From Betaproteobacteria bacterium UBA2592 (GTDB taxonomy: Bacteria > Pseudomonadota > Gammaproteobacteria > Burkholderiales > Rhodocyclaceae), in the NCBI GenBank assembly GCA_002340095.1, contig DDKS01000016.1, forward strand, positions 1 through 24,996: a DNA stretch of 24,996 nucleotides, read 5' to 3'. The stretch's first letter is position 1; each line of letters begins with the position of its first letter. The position numbers were made by a program, and so were the translations under genes. Positions 1 to 8,428 of this stretch are shown piece after piece. The notes under the pieces are model-generated. The model did not search any database, was not told where the DNA came from, and was given only the letters and a program-made list of their open reading frames with translations.

Positions 1-42
1 TGGTTTAACTGAGGTTTTAAGGCTGATTGGTCGAATCGCCCT

Positions 43-2376
43 TCAGCGTTTCAGTTTGGCAAAGGCCGCTGCCATGGCACCGCCTGCCGCCGCGGGGGTA
101 TCGTGCCGACGTTGGCCCGCAGGGCCGGAGCGGGAAGAGGCCGTGTGGTTGGGTGATTCCTGTCGGCCGGGCTCGCGGCGGGCCGGGGCGGTGTCATCGG
201 AAAGACGCATGGTGAGGCTGATGCGCTGGCGGGGTAGATCCACCTCCAGCACCTTTACCTTGACCACCTGGCCAGCCTTGACCACCTCGTGAGGGTCCTT
301 GACGAACCTGGTGGACAGGCAGGAGACATGTACCAGGCCGTCCTGGTGCACACCGATGTCCACAAAGGCCCCGAAGGCGGCCACGTTGGTGACCACCCCT
401 TCGAGCACCATGCCGGGTTTCAGGTCCTTGATTTCGTGGATGCCCTCGGCAAAGGTGGCGGTCTTGAACTCGGGGCGGGGGTCGCGGCCAGGCTTTTCCA
501 GTTCCTTGAGGATGTCCTGCACCGTGGGCAGGCCAAACTTCTCGTCCGTGTATTTCGCCGGATTCAGGGCCTTGACCGTCCGGCTGTCACCGATCACTTC
601 CTTGATCCCCTTCTTGATGTCGGCCAGGATCTTTTCCACCACCGGGTAGGCCTCCGGGTGCACGGCGGAGGCATCCAGCGGGTTGTCGCCATTGACGATG
701 CGCAAAAAGCCTGCGGCCTGCTCGAAAGTCTTTTCTCCGAGGCGGGGCACCTTCTTCAGGTCTTCCCGGGTGCGGAAGGCCCCGTGGTTGTCCCGGAAGC
801 TGACGATGTTGGCGGCCAGACCGGCGTTGAGGCCGGAAATTCGCGCCAGGAGCGGCACCGAGGCAGTGTTCACATCCACGCCCACGGCATTGACGCAGTC
901 CTCCACCACCGCATCCAGGCTCTTGGCCAGCTTGCTCTGGGAAACGTCATGCTGGTACTGGCCGACCCCGATGGACTTGGGGTCGATCTTCACCAGTTCG
1001 GCGAGCGGGTCCTGCAGGCGGCGGGCGATGGAGACGGCGCCCCGGAGCGACACATCCAGCTCCGGGAATTCCCGGGCGGCAAATTCGGAAGCCGAATAGA
1101 CCGAGGCTCCGGCCTCGGAAACCACGATCTTGGTGAGCTTCAGTTCCGGGTGGCGGTGCATCAGATCGGCTACCAGCTTGTCGGTCTCCCGGCTGGCGGT
1201 GCCGTTGCCGATGGCGATCAGCTGCACGCCGAATTCCTTGCAAATCTTCGCCAGCACGTTGATGGAGCCATCCCAATCGTTCCTGGGCTCGTGGGGATAG
1301 ATGGTGGTAGTGCCCAGGAGCTTGCCGGTGGCGTCCACCACGGCCACCTTGCAGCCGGTGCGGATGCCCGGGTCCAGGCCCAGGGTGCACTTGGCGCCAG
1401 CAGGGGCGGCCAGGAGCAGGTCCTTGAGGTTGCGGGCGAAGACCTGGATGGCCTCTTCCTCGGCCCGTTCCCTGAGGCTGTTCATCAGCTCCAGCTCCAG
1501 GTGCAGGAAGATCTTGATCTTCCAGGCCCAACGCACCGTATCCGCCAACCACTTGTCGGCGGGGCGGCCCTGGTTTTTGATCCCAAAACGGGCGGCGATC
1601 CGGTGTTCGCAAGGGTTGGGGCCCGATTTGACCTGCTCCGGATCCAGCTCGGAGTCCAGCACCAGGGCCACGTTCAGCACCCCTTCGTTACGGCCCCGGA
1701 ACAGGGCCAGAGCCCGGTGGGAGGGCATCTGGGTGATGGGCTCGGCGAAGTCGAACCAGTCGCGGAACTTGGCTCCCTCGCTCTCCTTGCCCTCCACCAC
1801 CGTGGATTTCACATGGCCGTGCTCGTTCAGGTATTCCCGCAGCTGGCCCAGGAGTTCGGCGTCCTCGGCGAATTTCTCCATGAGGATCTGTCGGGCTCCG
1901 TCCAGCACTGCCTTGGGGTCGGCGAACCCGGCCTCGGGGTTGCAATACTGGGCGGCTTCCTCTTCCGGCACCAGCATGGGGTTTTCCAGGAGGGCGAGCG
2001 CCAGTGGCTCGATGCCGGCCTCCCGGGCGATCTGGGCCTTGGTGCGGCGCTTCTGCTTGTAGGGCAGGTAGAGGTCTTCCAGGCGCTGCTTGGTTTCGGC
2101 CTGGAGGATGTCGGCCTTGAGTTCCGGCGTGAGTTTGCCCTGTTCCTCGATGCTGGTGAGGATGGCATCCCGGCGCGCTTCCAGTTCGCGCAGGTAGCCG
2201 AGTCTTTCTTCCAGAGCGCGCAGTTGGCTGTCGTCAAGTCCCCCGGTGATTTCCTTGCGGTAGCGGGCAATGAAGGGCACGGTGGCGCCTTCGTCAAGCA
2301 ACTGGACGGCGGCCATGACCTGGGCCGGGCGTACGCCCAGCTCGACGGCAATGCGGTGTTCGATGGGTGCGAGCAT
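43..2376 (-). CDS. tex: Tex family S1 RNA-binding / transcription accessory protein
   Basis: This encodes a 777-residue Tex protein, close to the family norm of about 770-785. Tex is a cytoplasmic nucleic-acid-binding protein linked to transcription and toxin-gene expression; its exact biochemistry is unsettled. Visible parts in order are the N-terminal Tex helical region (AAVQLLDEGATVPFIARYRK near residues 20-45), a YqgF/RNase H-like fold from about residue 330 (LGLDPGIRTGCKVAVVD), helix-hairpin-helix repeats around 495-565 (VPLLARISGLNAG, VPRLGEKTFEQAAG), and an S1 domain around 655-725 (VTNVAAFGAFVDIGVHQDGL). A 50-residue tail rich in Arg, Pro, Ser and Ala follows and is probably disordered. 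I chose the ATG at 2374-2376 because homologues begin just before the IEHRIA segment. An in-frame ATG 57 bases upstream is possible but adds unconserved sequence. Neither start has a strong Shine-Dalgarno. The gene is divergent from fliW. Confidence 0.95.
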   Translation of the reverse strand: MLAPIEHRIAVELGVRPAQVMAAVQLLDEGATVPFIARYRKEITGGLDDSQLRALEERLGYLRELEARRDAILTSIEEQGKLTPELKADILQAETKQRLEDLYLPYKQKRRTKAQIAREAGIEPLALALLENPMLVPEEEAAQYCNPEAGFADPKAVLDGARQILMEKFAEDAELLGQLREYLNEHGHVKSTVVEGKESEGAKFRDWFDFAEPITQMPSHRALALFRGRNEGVLNVALVLDSELDPEQVKSGPNPCEHRIAARFGIKNQGRPADKWLADTVRWAWKIKIFLHLELELMNSLRERAEEEAIQVFARNLKDLLLAAPAGAKCTLGLDPGIRTGCKVAVVDATGKLLGTTTIYPHEPRNDWDGSINVLAKICKEFGVQLIAIGNGTASRETDKLVADLMHRHPELKLTKIVVSEAGASVYSASEFAAREFPELDVSLRGAVSIARRLQDPLAELVKIDPKSIGVGQYQHDVSQSKLAKSLDAVVEDCVNAVGVDVNTASVPLLARISGLNAGLAANIVSFRDNHGAFRTREDLKKVPRLGEKTFEQAAGFLRIVNGDNPLDASAVHPEAYPVVEKILADIKKGIKEVIGDSRTVKALNPAKYTDEKFGLPTVQDILKELEKPGRDPRPEFKTATFAEGIHEIKDLKPGMVLEGVVTNVAAFGAFVDIGVHQDGLVHVSCLSTRFVKDPHEVVKAGQVVKVKVLEVDLPRQRISLTMRLSDDTAPARREPGRQESPNHTASSRSGPAGQRRHDTPAAAGGAMAAAFAKLKR

Positions 2377-2546
2377 GAAGTCGGAACTTTTGGGAAAAGG
2401 GCGAACCTTGCCAAAAGCAGACGGGAATGGCAAGCCGCCGGGGGCAGGGTAGCGCTTCCCATCCCGGGGAGGCAGAGTGCTTTCCCCCCGTCGGCAAAAT
2501 GGAGTAGCATCCCGTGCATTCCTAAATCATTTCGAGGAGGAGAAAT

Positions 2547-2996
2547 ATGAAGGTTGAAACGTTCCTGTTCGGCAGTGTGGAAGTGAAGCCCGAGCAGATC
2601 ATCGAGTTTCCCAATGGGCTCCTGAGTTTCGAGGACAACAAGCGTTTCATGCTGATCCACGAGAGCGAAACCGGCGAACCGGTCAGCTTCACCCTGCAGT
2701 CCCTGGATGATCCCCATTTGGCGCTGCAGATCATGGATCCCGCCGCCCTGGGCTTCACCTACGAGCTGGCCCTGAGCGATGCCGAAACCAGCCTGCTCAA
2801 GCTGGATGATCCGGCCGATGCCGTCGTGGTCCTGGTCCTGTACAAGCAGGAAGAGGTCAAGGCCAGCGCTGGCATCAGCGCCAACCTGCGTGCCCCGCTG
2901 ATCATCAACACCAAGACTCGTCTCGGCCTGCAAAAGCTGCTGGAGCGGGTGCGGCCCAATGTGGTGCTCTCGAACCTGAGCAGTGTTGCGGGCTGA
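2547..2996 (+). CDS. fliW: Flagellar assembly factor FliW
   Basis: This encodes a 149-residue FliW, the usual family length. In Bacillus, FliW binds flagellin and antagonises the RNA-binding regulator CsrA, coupling flagellin level to flagellin translation. A comparable role here is inferred. Family hallmarks are the start MKVETFLFGSVEV, the block IIEFPNGLLSFEDNKRF at about residues 19-35, and the C-terminal LIINTKTRLGLQ segment near residues 114-125. A very strong Shine-Dalgarno (GAGGAGGAG, 2534-2542) sits 4 nt before the ATG, so the start is secure. No csrA, flagellin or other flagellar gene lies in the window, so the gene is an orphan here. It ends just before a strong bidirectional terminator shared with the converging signalling gene. 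No clear sigma-28 promoter is visible upstream. Confidence 0.93.
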   Translation: MKVETFLFGSVEVKPEQIIEFPNGLLSFEDNKRFMLIHESETGEPVSFTLQSLDDPHLALQIMDPAALGFTYELALSDAETSLLKLDDPADAVVVLVLYKQEEVKASAGISANLRAPLIINTKTRLGLQKLLERVRPNVVLSNLSSVAG

Positions 2997-3021
2997 TTTT
3001 TCTTTCCACCATGCAGTGCCG

Positions 3022-3048
3022 AAAACCGGGGTTTCCCCGGTTTTTCTT
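3022..3048. terminator. Bidirectional rho-independent terminator between fliW and the CBS/PAS/GGDEF/EAL gene
   Basis: A perfect 10-bp inverted repeat (AAAACCGGGG, 3022-3031; CCCCGGTTTT, 3035-3044) has a TTT loop and is followed by a T-rich run. The complementary strand also reads as a stem followed by T residues. It therefore suits the two convergent genes ending at 2996 (+) and 3050 (-). Confidence 0.88.
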
Positions 3049-3049
3049 T

Positions 3050-6000
3050 TCAATTCATCTGACGCAGGCGGGCGACGATCTGCTGCAGCTGATGCAGGCT
3101 GCCGATGACCTGGTCGCCAATGGCGCGGAAGGCTTCCTGCTGGGCTGGCGTCGTCTTGCTGCCGCTCTGCAGCAGTTCCTCCACCATCTGGTGCATGGCA
3201 TCGTGCTGACGCACCAGCTGATCATAGATTTCCAGATGGCCGTAATTCCGGCGCCCCAGGGTGGCAAGCCAGCGTCCGAGACGACATTGTCTGCCATCCG
3301 GAATGGCGCTCACGCTCAAGGTATTGCCCTCGAATAGCGCCTCGACCTGATCGCGCCAGTGGCGGTGATCTACTTCGGCCGCCACCAGGGGAAAATCTTC
3401 GTGCCGCCACTGTTCCTCGGCGGCCATGACCCAGGCAGGATGGGGTTCGAAGTTTCGCATCCAGGCTGCCAGCTGGTCCCCGGGCATGGGGTGGGCAATG
3501 GCGTAGCCCTGGGCCTGGACGCAGCCCAGGCGGATGAGGAGGGTGCCATGGGCTTCGCTTTCCACACCTTCGGCCACCACCTGGCGCTGGAAGGCGTTCG
3601 TCAGACCGATGATGCCCTCGACGATGGCCAGGGCTTCCGGGTTGTGCAGCATCTCGCGCACGAAGGACTGGTCGATTTTCAGGGTGTTGGCGGGCAGGGA
3701 CTTGAAGTAGGACAGGGATGAGTAGCCGGTGCCGAAATCGTCGAGGGAGAACACCACGCCCAGGCGCTGGCATTCCTGCATGATCTGGCTGCTGTACTGC
3801 AGGTCTTCGAGGGCGGCGCTCTCCACGACTTCCAGTTCGAGCAGTCCGGGGGAGACCCGGGGGTGACGGGCCAATACCTGCCGGAGGTCATCCACGAAGG
3901 AGGGGGATTGCAGCTGCCGCGGCGCCAGGTTGATGCTGACGGGTAGTGTGTAAGGCAGTTCGTCGTGCCAGCGCTCCATCTGCTCCATCACCGCGTGCAT
4001 GACCCAGTGGCCGATTTCTTCGATCACCTCGTGGTTGGCCAGGGGCGGCAGGAAGCTGCCGGGCAGGCGGAGCGTTGCCTCGCCGGGCACCTGCCAGCGC
4101 AGCAGGGCTTCCAGACCGGTGACAAGGCCGGTGCACAGGTTCACCTTGGGCTGGTAGTGCAGAACGAACTCTCCCGCCGCCAGGCCCCGGCGCACCGAGG
4201 CCACCAGCTGGCGCAGCTCCCGGGCCAACTGGTCCTGGGCCACGTCGAACAGGTAGTAGCGGTTCTGCCCCTGGCGTTTGGCTTCGTACATGGCCTGATC
4301 CGCATGGCGCAGCAGGGTGTCTCCGTCGCTGCCGTCGTCCGGGTAGAGGGTGACACCGATGGAGGCGGTGATCTGCAGTGCATATCCCTTGATCTGGAAA
4401 GGCTGGCCCAGGCTGTCCAGCAACCGGGTGAGGATGCCCTCCAGCTCGGAGAGGGTGCGCAGATCGTTGAGGAGCAGGACGAATTCATCTCCGCCCAGCC
4501 GGGCCGCCGTGTCTCCGGCACGCAGATGGCTCTGCAGCCGGCTTCCCACCTCGATCAGCAGCTGGTCGCCGGTATGGTGGCCATACTGGTCGTTGACCGG
4601 CTTGAAGCCGTCCAGGTCCAGGTAAGCCACGGCCAGGCGGCTGCCACGCCGCTGGGCCTGGGCAATGGCCTGGCGCAGCCGGTCCCCGAGCAGCGTCCGG
4701 TTGGGCAGGCCGGTGAGGCTATCGTAATGGGCCATGCGCTCCAGGCGCTGTTCCTGCTGTTTCTTGTCGGTGATGTCGGAGAAAATGCCGACGTACTGGA
4801 TGATGTCGCCCGTCTCGTTGCGCACGGCGGAAAGGGTCATGAGCACCAGCACCGCAGAACCGTCCCGGCGCCGGTTCACCACCTCTCCCTTCCAGTACCC
4901 CTGCTGGGCCACTTCCTGGAACATGTGCTCGAAGAAGCTGGCGTCGTGGTGGCCGGAGTTGAGCAGGCGGGCATGCTGCCCCAGAACCGTTTCGCGGACG
5001 TGGCCGGTGAGCTGGCAGAAGGCCGGGTTTACGTCCATGATGATTCCGGCGGAGTCGGTGATCAGGATGGCGTCGTGGCTGTGACTGAACACCCCGGCGG
5101 CCAGACGTAGCTGGCGGGTGGCCTCGTGGCGTTCGGTGATGTCGGTGCCTTCGGCAAGCAGTCTCATTGGCGCGCGTCTGTCCTGTTCCAGCAGGCGCAG
5201 CTGGAAGTTGATCCAGTGCAGCCGGCCTTCCTTGTCCAGATGCGATACCTCGAAGGCTGCCGGCTGGCCGCCCAGGGCGGTGGTAATGGCCTGGCGCAGC
5301 CGTTCCTGCTGGGCCGCATCGTGATGCCACCAGGGCGTTTCCCAGAACGGCCGGCCCAGTACCTCCTCGCGCTGGGCGCCGATCAGCGCCAGGGCCGAGG
5401 CATTGACTTCGAGCAGGTGGCCTTCGCTGCCAAGCACGCCCATGAATTGGGAGGCCTGGTGGAAAAGCTGGCGCCAGCGGGCCTCGGAGTCGAGCAGCTG
5501 CCGTTGGGAAAACCGGGCCCTGTATTCATGGACCTCCACCAGCTCATGTTCGATCTGGCGCAGCAGATCAGCTTCGCATACCAAGCCGATCAGCAGTCCC
5601 TGCTCGTTGACCACCGGCAGATGACGAATGTGGCGACCATGCATCAGCTCCGCCGCTTCGGTCACCGCTGTGCTGGCCGTGATGCAGATGGGGTCCGGGG
5701 TCATCACGCCGGCCATCGGGAGCTGCCGGCTGGCGTGCTGGCGATAGAGGCGCACCATGTCCCGCTCGGTGAGCATGCCCACTGGCCTGCCCCCTTCCAC
5801 CACCACGACACAGCCGCTCTGATGCTCGACCATGGCAGACACGGCTTCGGCAATGGTGGCCTGGGGCGCAATGGCAGGCAGGCTGTGCTGCATGACCGAC
5901 TGCACATCCTTGAGGCGCCGGTAGTAGGCCTGGCTCATGTGCCGCTCGAAATCCGTGAGGCTGACGATGCCTTCCGGCCGTCCCCGGGCATCCACCACCA

Positions 6001-6304
6001 GCAGATGACGGACCTGGTGGCTGCGCATCAGATGGTAAGCCTCCCGGTAGCCCAAGTCCGCCGGGGCACTGAGGACCGGAGCGCTCATGAAACCCACCAA
6101 TGGTGTGCTTTCGTCCAGGCGGTGGCCATAGGCCCGCAGCACATCCTGCTCGGTGACGATGCCCTGTACCTGGCCTTGTTCCATGACCAGGATCGAACTC
6201 ACCTGGGCCCCTGCCAGGGCTTCCACCGCCTGCCCCAGGCTTGCCTCGGGAGGCAGGCTGAGCAACTGGCGGGTCATGATTTCGGCAAGACGCAGGGATT
6301 CCAT
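3050..6304 (-). CDS. Multi-sensor c-di-GMP protein: four CBS motifs, two PAS, GGDEF, EAL, CZB-like domain
   Basis: This 1084-residue protein has no clear signal peptide or membrane segment and is probably cytoplasmic. Four CBS motifs (two Bateman pairs) span about residues 1-255, PAS domains about 270-390 and 395-515, GGDEF about 520-690 and EAL about 700-950. GGDEF (604-608) is canonical and has an upstream inhibitory-site motif RAGD (595-598). EAL retains EAL (732-734), INL (791-793), ELEVVES, DDFGTG (855-860), KID (876-878), AEGVE and QGY, so both catalytic activities look possible. The last 110 residues resemble a chemoreceptor zinc-binding (CZB) domain: H980 or H982 with W983, CRLGRW (1007-1012), H1034 and H1038. 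The protein likely integrates adenine-nucleotide (CBS), PAS and zinc signals into c-di-GMP turnover; the ligands are inferred. It follows the gamma-carbonic-anhydrase gene after 64 nt and converges on fliW. Confidence 0.93.
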   Translation of the reverse strand: MESLRLAEIMTRQLLSLPPEASLGQAVEALAGAQVSSILVMEQGQVQGIVTEQDVLRAYGHRLDESTPLVGFMSAPVLSAPADLGYREAYHLMRSHQVRHLLVVDARGRPEGIVSLTDFERHMSQAYYRRLKDVQSVMQHSLPAIAPQATIAEAVSAMVEHQSGCVVVVEGGRPVGMLTERDMVRLYRQHASRQLPMAGVMTPDPICITASTAVTEAAELMHGRHIRHLPVVNEQGLLIGLVCEADLLRQIEHELVEVHEYRARFSQRQLLDSEARWRQLFHQASQFMGVLGSEGHLLEVNASALALIGAQREEVLGRPFWETPWWHHDAAQQERLRQAITTALGGQPAAFEVSHLDKEGRLHWINFQLRLLEQDRRAPMRLLAEGTDITERHEATRQLRLAAGVFSHSHDAILITDSAGIIMDVNPAFCQLTGHVRETVLGQHARLLNSGHHDASFFEHMFQEVAQQGYWKGEVVNRRRDGSAVLVLMTLSAVRNETGDIIQYVGIFSDITDKKQQEQRLERMAHYDSLTGLPNRTLLGDRLRQAIAQAQRRGSRLAVAYLDLDGFKPVNDQYGHHTGDQLLIEVGSRLQSHLRAGDTAARLGGDEFVLLLNDLRTLSELEGILTRLLDSLGQPFQIKGYALQITASIGVTLYPDDGSDGDTLLRHADQAMYEAKRQGQNRYYLFDVAQDQLARELRQLVASVRRGLAAGEFVLHYQPKVNLCTGLVTGLEALLRWQVPGEATLRLPGSFLPPLANHEVIEEIGHWVMHAVMEQMERWHDELPYTLPVSINLAPRQLQSPSFVDDLRQVLARHPRVSPGLLELEVVESAALEDLQYSSQIMQECQRLGVVFSLDDFGTGYSSLSYFKSLPANTLKIDQSFVREMLHNPEALAIVEGIIGLTNAFQRQVVAEGVESEAHGTLLIRLGCVQAQGYAIAHPMPGDQLAAWMRNFEPHPAWVMAAEEQWRHEDFPLVAAEVDHRHWRDQVEALFEGNTLSVSAIPDGRQCRLGRWLATLGRRNYGHLEIYDQLVRQHDAMHQMVEELLQSGSKTTPAQQEAFRAIGDQVIGSLHQLQQIVARLRQMN

Positions 6305-6335
6305 GATCGGGAGACTGGGCAGGAGCGTGGCCGCG

Positions 6336-6341
6336 ATTCTA
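6336..6341 (-). promoter_or_regulatory. Candidate -10 box for the CBS/PAS/GGDEF/EAL gene
   Basis: On the minus strand the gap between the two genes reads CTAGAATCG, with TAGAAT 32 bases before the start codon. No good -35 lies 16-18 bp upstream. The same TAGAAT hexamer occurs before pyrG, rpsO and pnp in this window, which is the main support. Confidence 0.4.
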
Positions 6342-6368
6342 GGGGGAAAACCTCGGCCCCTTCTTGAT

Positions 6369-6905
6369 TTAGGTCACTTCCCGTGACAGAAGGTTCAGAC
6401 CCAGTCGGTAGCGTCGGGCATTCTGTACATAGTGGGCCGCGCTTTTTTCCAGACGGGCCACTTCCTCGTCGGTCAGCTCCCGCACCACCTTGCCGGGGGA
6501 GCCGACGATCAGCACCCGTTCCGGGAAGACCTTGCCCTCGGGAATCAGGGTGTTGGCGCCGACGATGCTGTGGGCACCGATCTGGCAGCGGTTGAGCAGA
6601 ATCGAACCGATGCCGATCAGACAGCCATCCCCCACCGTGCAGCCGTGCAGCATCACCTGGTGGCCCACGGTGACCCGGGCGCCAATGGACATGGGGATGC
6701 CCGCGTCCGTGTGCAGGATGGAGCCGTCCTGGATGTTGGTTTCCGCACCAATGCAGATCGGGTCGTTGTCGCCGCGCAGCACGGCGTTGAACCAGACCGA
6801 GGCCCGGTCGGCCAGGCGGATGTCGCCGATCACCGTGGCGTTGGGGGCGATCCAGACATCATGGCCCAGTTGCGGCGCGATGGCGTCGAGGCGGTAGAGA
6901 CTCAT
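6369..6905 (-). CDS. Gamma-class carbonic anhydrase-like left-handed beta-helix protein (YrdA/CaiE type)
   Basis: This 178-residue hexapeptide-repeat protein matches the YrdA/CaiE gamma-carbonic anhydrase family. The repeat pattern covers about residues 18-140 (IAPNATVIGDIRLADRASVW, then IGARVTVGH, VGDGCLIGIGSILLN). The three expected metal histidines are present at H65 (ILHTD), H82 (VGH) and H87 (LHG), with the 5-residue spacing seen in Cam-type enzymes. The RGD (44-46) is also conserved. Many short bacterial members bind metal but show little or no CO2 hydration activity, so the reaction is uncertain. The ATG overlaps the pepD stop by 4 nt, indicating translational coupling. No functional link to dipeptide hydrolysis is apparent. 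Confidence 0.88.
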   Translation of the reverse strand: MSLYRLDAIAPQLGHDVWIAPNATVIGDIRLADRASVWFNAVLRGDNDPICIGAETNIQDGSILHTDAGIPMSIGARVTVGHQVMLHGCTVGDGCLIGIGSILLNRCQIGAHSIVGANTLIPEGKVFPERVLIVGSPGKVVRELTDEEVARLEKSAAHYVQNARRYRLGLNLLSREVT

Positions 6906-8386
6906 GGGCTTGTCCTTTCAGGTAGGGAAAGTTGGTCGAGGAGGGCGGTGAGCAGTTGCCAGCAGCGGTCCACGGAGGCCACTTCGACCCGCTCGCCGGG
7001 GGCGTGGGCGCCCCGGATGTCGGGGCCGAAGGAAATCATGTCCAGCTGCGGGTGGGTGTGGGCGATCAGGCCGCATTCCAGCCCGGCGTGGATCACCTGC
7101 AGCCCGGCAGGCTGGCCGTAGAGGCTTTCATACACGGCCTGGCAGCGGGCCAGCAGGGGGGAATCGGGCTTCGGCTCCCACCCCGGGTAGGCGCCATGGA
7201 TTTCTGCCGTGCCGCCGGCCGCCTGGATCTGCGCGGCAATGCGCGCGGCCAGGGCATCCCGGGCCGGATTGCTGAGGGAACGGACGAGAAAGCCCGCCTC
7301 GCACTGCCCGGGCGCCAGGCTCAGGGTGCCCAGGTTGTTGGAGGTTTCCACCACCCCCGGAAAGGCCGGGCTCATGGCGGCCACCCCGTAGGGCGCCTCG
7401 CTCAGGGCCAGGGCCAGCCTGCGCCAGGCGCGGGCCTCGACCACTTCAGCCGGAGCCTGCCCGGAGGGCGTGGCGACCAGGGAAAGATTCGGGTCGGTCT
7501 GCCGGTACTGGCGCTGCAGCCGGGCTTCCACCTGATTCACCGCATGGCGGAAGGCGGAGCACTGCAGGGCGGGCATCAGGAGCAGGGCGTGGGCGGAGCG
7601 GGGCAGGGCGTTGCGGACACTGCCGCCCGTCAGCTCTGTCACGGCAAAACGGTAGGGCAGGCCCAGTTCCAGCAGGGTGGACAGCATCAAGCGGATGGCA
7701 TTGGCCCGGTTTTCGTGGATATCCACCCCCGAGTGGCCGCCCGTGAGGCCGTCCAGCTTCACTTCAACACCCACCCAGCTGGCCGGGGCCGGGCTGGCAG
7801 GCGCGGGCAAGTGGGCCACCACGTCCACACCCCCGGCGCAGCCCAGGTAGAACTGGCCCCATTCCTCCGTATCCAGATTGATCAGGTAACGCCCCTGCAA
7901 CGTGCCGGCAGCCAGACCCCGCACCCCGCCCATGCCGGCCTCCTCGTCGGCGGTGAGCAGCACTTCCAGGGGGCCGTGGGCCAGGGTCTCGTCCTCCAGG
8001 ACGGCCAGGGCCAGGGCCACGCCGATGCCGTTGTCGGCCCCCAGGGTGGTGTGGCGGGCCAGCAGCCAGCCATTTTCGAGTTCGGGGCGGATCGGGTCGG
8101 AGAAGAAGTCGTGGGCATGGGTCGAGTGCTTCTGGCAGACCATGTCCAGATGCCCCTGGAGCACGACACCCGGGGCCTGCTCCCGGCCCGGGCTGGCAGG
8201 TTTCGTCAGGATCAGGTTGCCGGCGGCATCCTCCCGGACGGCGATGCCACGCTGGCCGGCCCATTCCATGAGGTGCCGGCGCAGGGCGGCCTCGTGCTTG
8301 GAGGGGTGGGGAATGGCGCAGAGGGCAGCGAAATGCTGCCAGACAGCCCGAGGTTCGAGGCCGGTGAAAATGGGGTCCGTTATCAT
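6902..8386 (-). CDS. pepD: Cytosol non-specific dipeptidase / aminoacyl-histidine dipeptidase (M20 family)
   Basis: This 494-residue protein is close in length and motifs to E. coli PepD, a cytosolic dinuclear zinc peptidase that hydrolyses dipeptides such as Xaa-His and recycles amino acids. The M20 metal and catalytic residues are visible: H79 and D81 in QGHLDM, D118 in GADNGIG, E148 and E149 in DEEAG, D172 in NLD and H461 in GAHAPGE. The lid-domain motif GLTGGHSG is also present, as are AYPGWEP and IHAGLECGL. Its start is 42 nt from the start of the divergent pyrophosphohydrolase gene, so promoter elements must overlap coding sequence or be very compact. It is followed by the gamma-carbonic-anhydrase-like gene with a 4-nt overlap. 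Confidence 0.95.
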   Translation of the reverse strand: MITDPIFTGLEPRAVWQHFAALCAIPHPSKHEAALRRHLMEWAGQRGIAVREDAAGNLILTKPASPGREQAPGVVLQGHLDMVCQKHSTHAHDFFSDPIRPELENGWLLARHTTLGADNGIGVALALAVLEDETLAHGPLEVLLTADEEAGMGGVRGLAAGTLQGRYLINLDTEEWGQFYLGCAGGVDVVAHLPAPASPAPASWVGVEVKLDGLTGGHSGVDIHENRANAIRLMLSTLLELGLPYRFAVTELTGGSVRNALPRSAHALLLMPALQCSAFRHAVNQVEARLQRQYRQTDPNLSLVATPSGQAPAEVVEARAWRRLALALSEAPYGVAAMSPAFPGVVETSNNLGTLSLAPGQCEAGFLVRSLSNPARDALAARIAAQIQAAGGTAEIHGAYPGWEPKPDSPLLARCQAVYESLYGQPAGLQVIHAGLECGLIAHTHPQLDMISFGPDIRGAHAPGERVEVASVDRCWQLLTALLDQLSLPERTSP

Positions 8387-8428
8387 GGCGCTTGTTTCAG
8401 GAAGTCAAAAATCAGGGAGTCAATGGGA

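Noticed and set aside
289..2550. A 753-codon open frame on the plus strand antisense to tex
   Set aside because: It lies opposite a clear Tex protein and its translation is Gly/His/Gln/Leu-rich with no family character. Long antisense frames are expected in GC-rich genes with strong third-base bias.
5126..6367. A 413-codon plus-strand frame (and another at 3965-5110) opposite the multi-sensor gene
   Set aside because: The minus strand carries recognisable CBS, PAS, GGDEF and EAL motifs throughout. The plus-strand product has no recognisable motif or ribosome site.
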